A stretch of DNA of 64,000 nucleotides. Origin: Verrucomicrobiota bacterium (lineage in GTDB: Bacteria > Verrucomicrobiota > Verrucomicrobiia > Methylacidiphilales > JBCCWR01). The DNA lies in NCBI GenBank assembly GCA_039192515.1, contig JBCCXA010000005.1, positions 1-64,000 on the forward strand, read 5' to 3'. The position numbers and the translations under genes were made by a program. The notes beneath the pieces are model-generated. The model saw only the letters and a program-made list of their open reading frames with translations. It made no database searches and was not told the DNA's origin. This document shows positions 62,340-64,000 of the stretch, piece after piece. Position 1 is the first letter of the stretch; every line of letters starts with the position of its first letter.

Positions 62340-64000
62340 TTAGTAGACATCGCGCTGATAGCGTTTGGACTTTTGCAAGTCCTTCACATATGAGATAGCG
62401 TCTTCGAAGGGCTTTTCTCCAACTTTTGAAACAATGTTAATAAGCATGTCATGCACATCACCTGCCATACGCTGAGCATCACCACATACATAGAAATGGG
62501 CGCCATTCTCTAACCAATCATAGATTTCCTTAGCCTGTTGCTCCATGCGGTTTTGTACATAAACCTTGTGCTTCTGGTCTCTGGAAAATGCCAGATCCAA
62601 CTTTGTAAGATATCCGTCTTTTAAGTAATCCTGCCATTCAAGCTGGTATAAGAAATCATAACTATAATGTTGATCACCAAAAAACAACCAACTTTTGCCC
62701 TTAGCCCCAACCGTAGCTCGCTCTTCTACAAAAGCTCGAAATGGAGCTACCCCAGTGCCTGGCCCTACCATAATAATTGGTGTATTATAATCCTCAGGTA
62801 ATTTAAAATTTTTATTACGATTAACAAATGAGGGCACCGTATCTCCTACATCAATACGATCTGCTACATATGTGGAGGCCACACCTCTCCTTTTCCTTCC
62901 GTGACTTTCATACCTCACAACGGCAATAGTGAGATGAACTTCATCAGGATGCGCTTTCAAGCTTGAGGCTATCGAATACAACCTCGGCGGAATTTTCCTC
63001 ATTAATCCGAGAAACTGCTGCGGTTCTAATCCTTTTACAGGAAAATCCGATAACATATCAACAGGCTGACGGCCCCAGAGATAATCCTTAACTGCGCTAG
63101 CTTCATCCTTGAGAAACTCTCCTAATTTCGCAGACTCGACTAAATCCTGGTATTTCTGAAGAACACTTTTGTTGAGCGTTGTAATATCAAAATCATTCGT
63201 CAAAGCATCGCTCAAAGCCTTTTTCTCACCACTCTTTAATGTCACCTCTGAAGAGGGATCAAAACCTCCTGCTTTCAAAACTGCCTCTACATCCTCTGAA
63301 GCATTTTTAGGCGTATAGGCAAAAACATCTCCAGGCTCATAGGTATAGCCTGAACCGTCCAATGAAAATTCCAAATGAAATGTCTCTTTTGAGGAGCCTC
63401 TACCGTTGAGCAATATGCGCTCGTTTAACACTGCCGGGAAAGGATTCTTTTTACTATAAGCCTCTTGGGGCTCCGCTACGACACTCGAAGGGCTAGCAAC
63501 AACTGTTACAGAATCTTCCTGCTTATCTAGCTCTTCCACTACTTTTTTCAACCAGTCTTGAAAGGGTTCCTCAAAATCAACATCACAATCTTGACGAGGA
63601 ACTAATCGACGCCCACCCAATTTCTCTAATTGTTGATCAAAATCTTTGCCTGTTTGACAAAATTTCTCGTAACTCACATCGCCGAGAGCACATACTGCAA
63701 AGTCACCAGAGAACGATGCCGCATCTTTTTTCATGACTTCTGCATGAAAATCAACTGCGGTCTCGGGCGGATCCCCGTCTCCCCATGTACTTGTAATAAG
63801 AAGCAGTGTATCTACTTTTGCTATCTGACTCCATTTGACATCTGCCATGCTCATGACAGATGTTTTCATGCCTCTAGCTTTGACTGCTTTTTTAGCCTCA
63901 TCGGCCAGTCCTTCAGAATTTCCAGACTCACTGCCGTAAAGAATAGTGACTTCTTGGGGTTTGTTAGGAGCAATATCCGTATTAGTAACTTGAGCATCCA
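62340..64000 (-). CDS. cysJ: Sulfite reductase flavoprotein (CysJ-like), partial at window edge
   Basis: A diflavin reductase that would pass electrons from NADPH through FAD and FMN to a sulfite reductase haemoprotein. The frame is open to the right edge, so the N-terminus is cut off. The flavodoxin part begins with VTILYGSESGNSEGLADEA near 63950. The FAD domain has RLYSIASS and GVASTYVADRI, and the NADPH domain has GPGTGVAPFRAF, FFGDQHYSYDFLY and YVCGDAQRMAGDVHDML. The C-terminus YQRDVY is typical of CysJ. An internal Met at 63869 is not the true start. It is convergent with folC. Confidence 0.9.
   Translation of the reverse strand, partial: DAQVTNTDIAPNKPQEVTILYGSESGNSEGLADEAKKAVKARGMKTSVMSMADVKWSQIAKVDTLLLITSTWGDGDPPETAVDFHAEVMKKDAASFSGDFAVCALGDVSYEKFCQTGKDFDQQLEKLGGRRLVPRQDCDVDFEEPFQDWLKKVVEELDKQEDSVTVVASPSSVVAEPQEAYSKKNPFPAVLNERILLNGRGSSKETFHLEFSLDGSGYTYEPGDVFAYTPKNASEDVEAVLKAGGFDPSSEVTLKSGEKKALSDALTNDFDITTLNKSVLQKYQDLVESAKLGEFLKDEASAVKDYLWGRQPVDMLSDFPVKGLEPQQFLGLMRKIPPRLYSIASSLKAHPDEVHLTIAVVRYESHGRKRRGVASTYVADRIDVGDTVPSFVNRNKNFKLPEDYNTPIIMVGPGTGVAPFRAFVEERATVGAKGKSWLFFGDQHYSYDFLYQLEWQDYLKDGYLTKLDLAFSRDQKHKVYVQNRMEQQAKEIYDWLENGAHFYVCGDAQRMAGDVHDMLINIVSKVGEKPFEDAISYVKDLQKSKRYQRDVY

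Overview
The window looks like a moderately AT-rich chromosome segment from a member of the Verrucomicrobiota or a close PVC relative. I infer this from gene content, not from any marker gene. The signs are exported PQQ-type beta-propellers opening with DWPQWRG-like motifs, a HEAT-repeat dehydrogenase fused to a PVC-type cytochrome c domain, a secreted sulfatase, a Tat-exported Gfo/Idh oxidoreductase and a Gram-negative LPS gene set. I saw no tRNA, rRNA or CRISPR array.

Layout. 0.4-4.3 kb: three TadE/TadG-like pseudopilin genes, the last with a von Willebrand domain. 4.8-12 kb: two beta-propellers, a PVC HEAT/cytochrome c protein and a sulfatase. 12.5-24.8 kb (minus strand): a tight 11-gene run, mostly with overlapping ends. 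It encodes two exported beta-propellers, an iron-type alcohol dehydrogenase, an orphan GcvH-like lipoyl carrier, a CobW-type GTPase, a radical SAM enzyme, a small HdrA-like Cys protein, a 2[4Fe-4S] ferredoxin, a DUF116-polyprenyl synthase fusion, a prenyltransferase-beta-like protein without zinc ligands, and a squalene-hopene-cyclase-like protein. This is the best candidate for an undescribed pathway: cytoplasmic production and cyclisation of a polyprenyl chain coupled to an unusual lipoyl/Fe-S/radical redox module.

25-31.6 kb: a response regulator, small regulators, a decayed IS110 transposase, small exported or unknown genes, a Nudix hydrolase and a HAD phosphatase. 31.7-35 kb: cmoB, a monooxygenase-fold protein, and three exported oxidative-stress genes (nickel SOD, DUF1223, MsrA). 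35-43.8 kb: Gfo/Idh, VWA protein, uxaC, L,D-transpeptidase, amiE. 43.8-54.5 kb: housekeeping genes (D2-type AAA ATPase, rnc, yajQ, purE/purK, DAHP synthase, tilS, sppA, CPBP protease). 54.5-61 kb (minus strand): an LPS supply and export operon, hldA-gmhB-kdsB-pyrG-kdsA-lptC-lptA-lptB. 61-64 kb: folC, and a cysJ-like flavoprotein that runs off the right edge.

A dispersed intergenic repeat of about 170-280 bp, with imperfect terminal inverted repeats and a conserved internal hairpin, occurs in five copies plus one left-end fragment (near 4.5, 7.5, 10.3, 36.8, 42.4 and 62.25 kb). It looks like a MITE-like element and misleads start calling for at least one neighbouring gene. All functional calls come from reading motifs; no database search was run.
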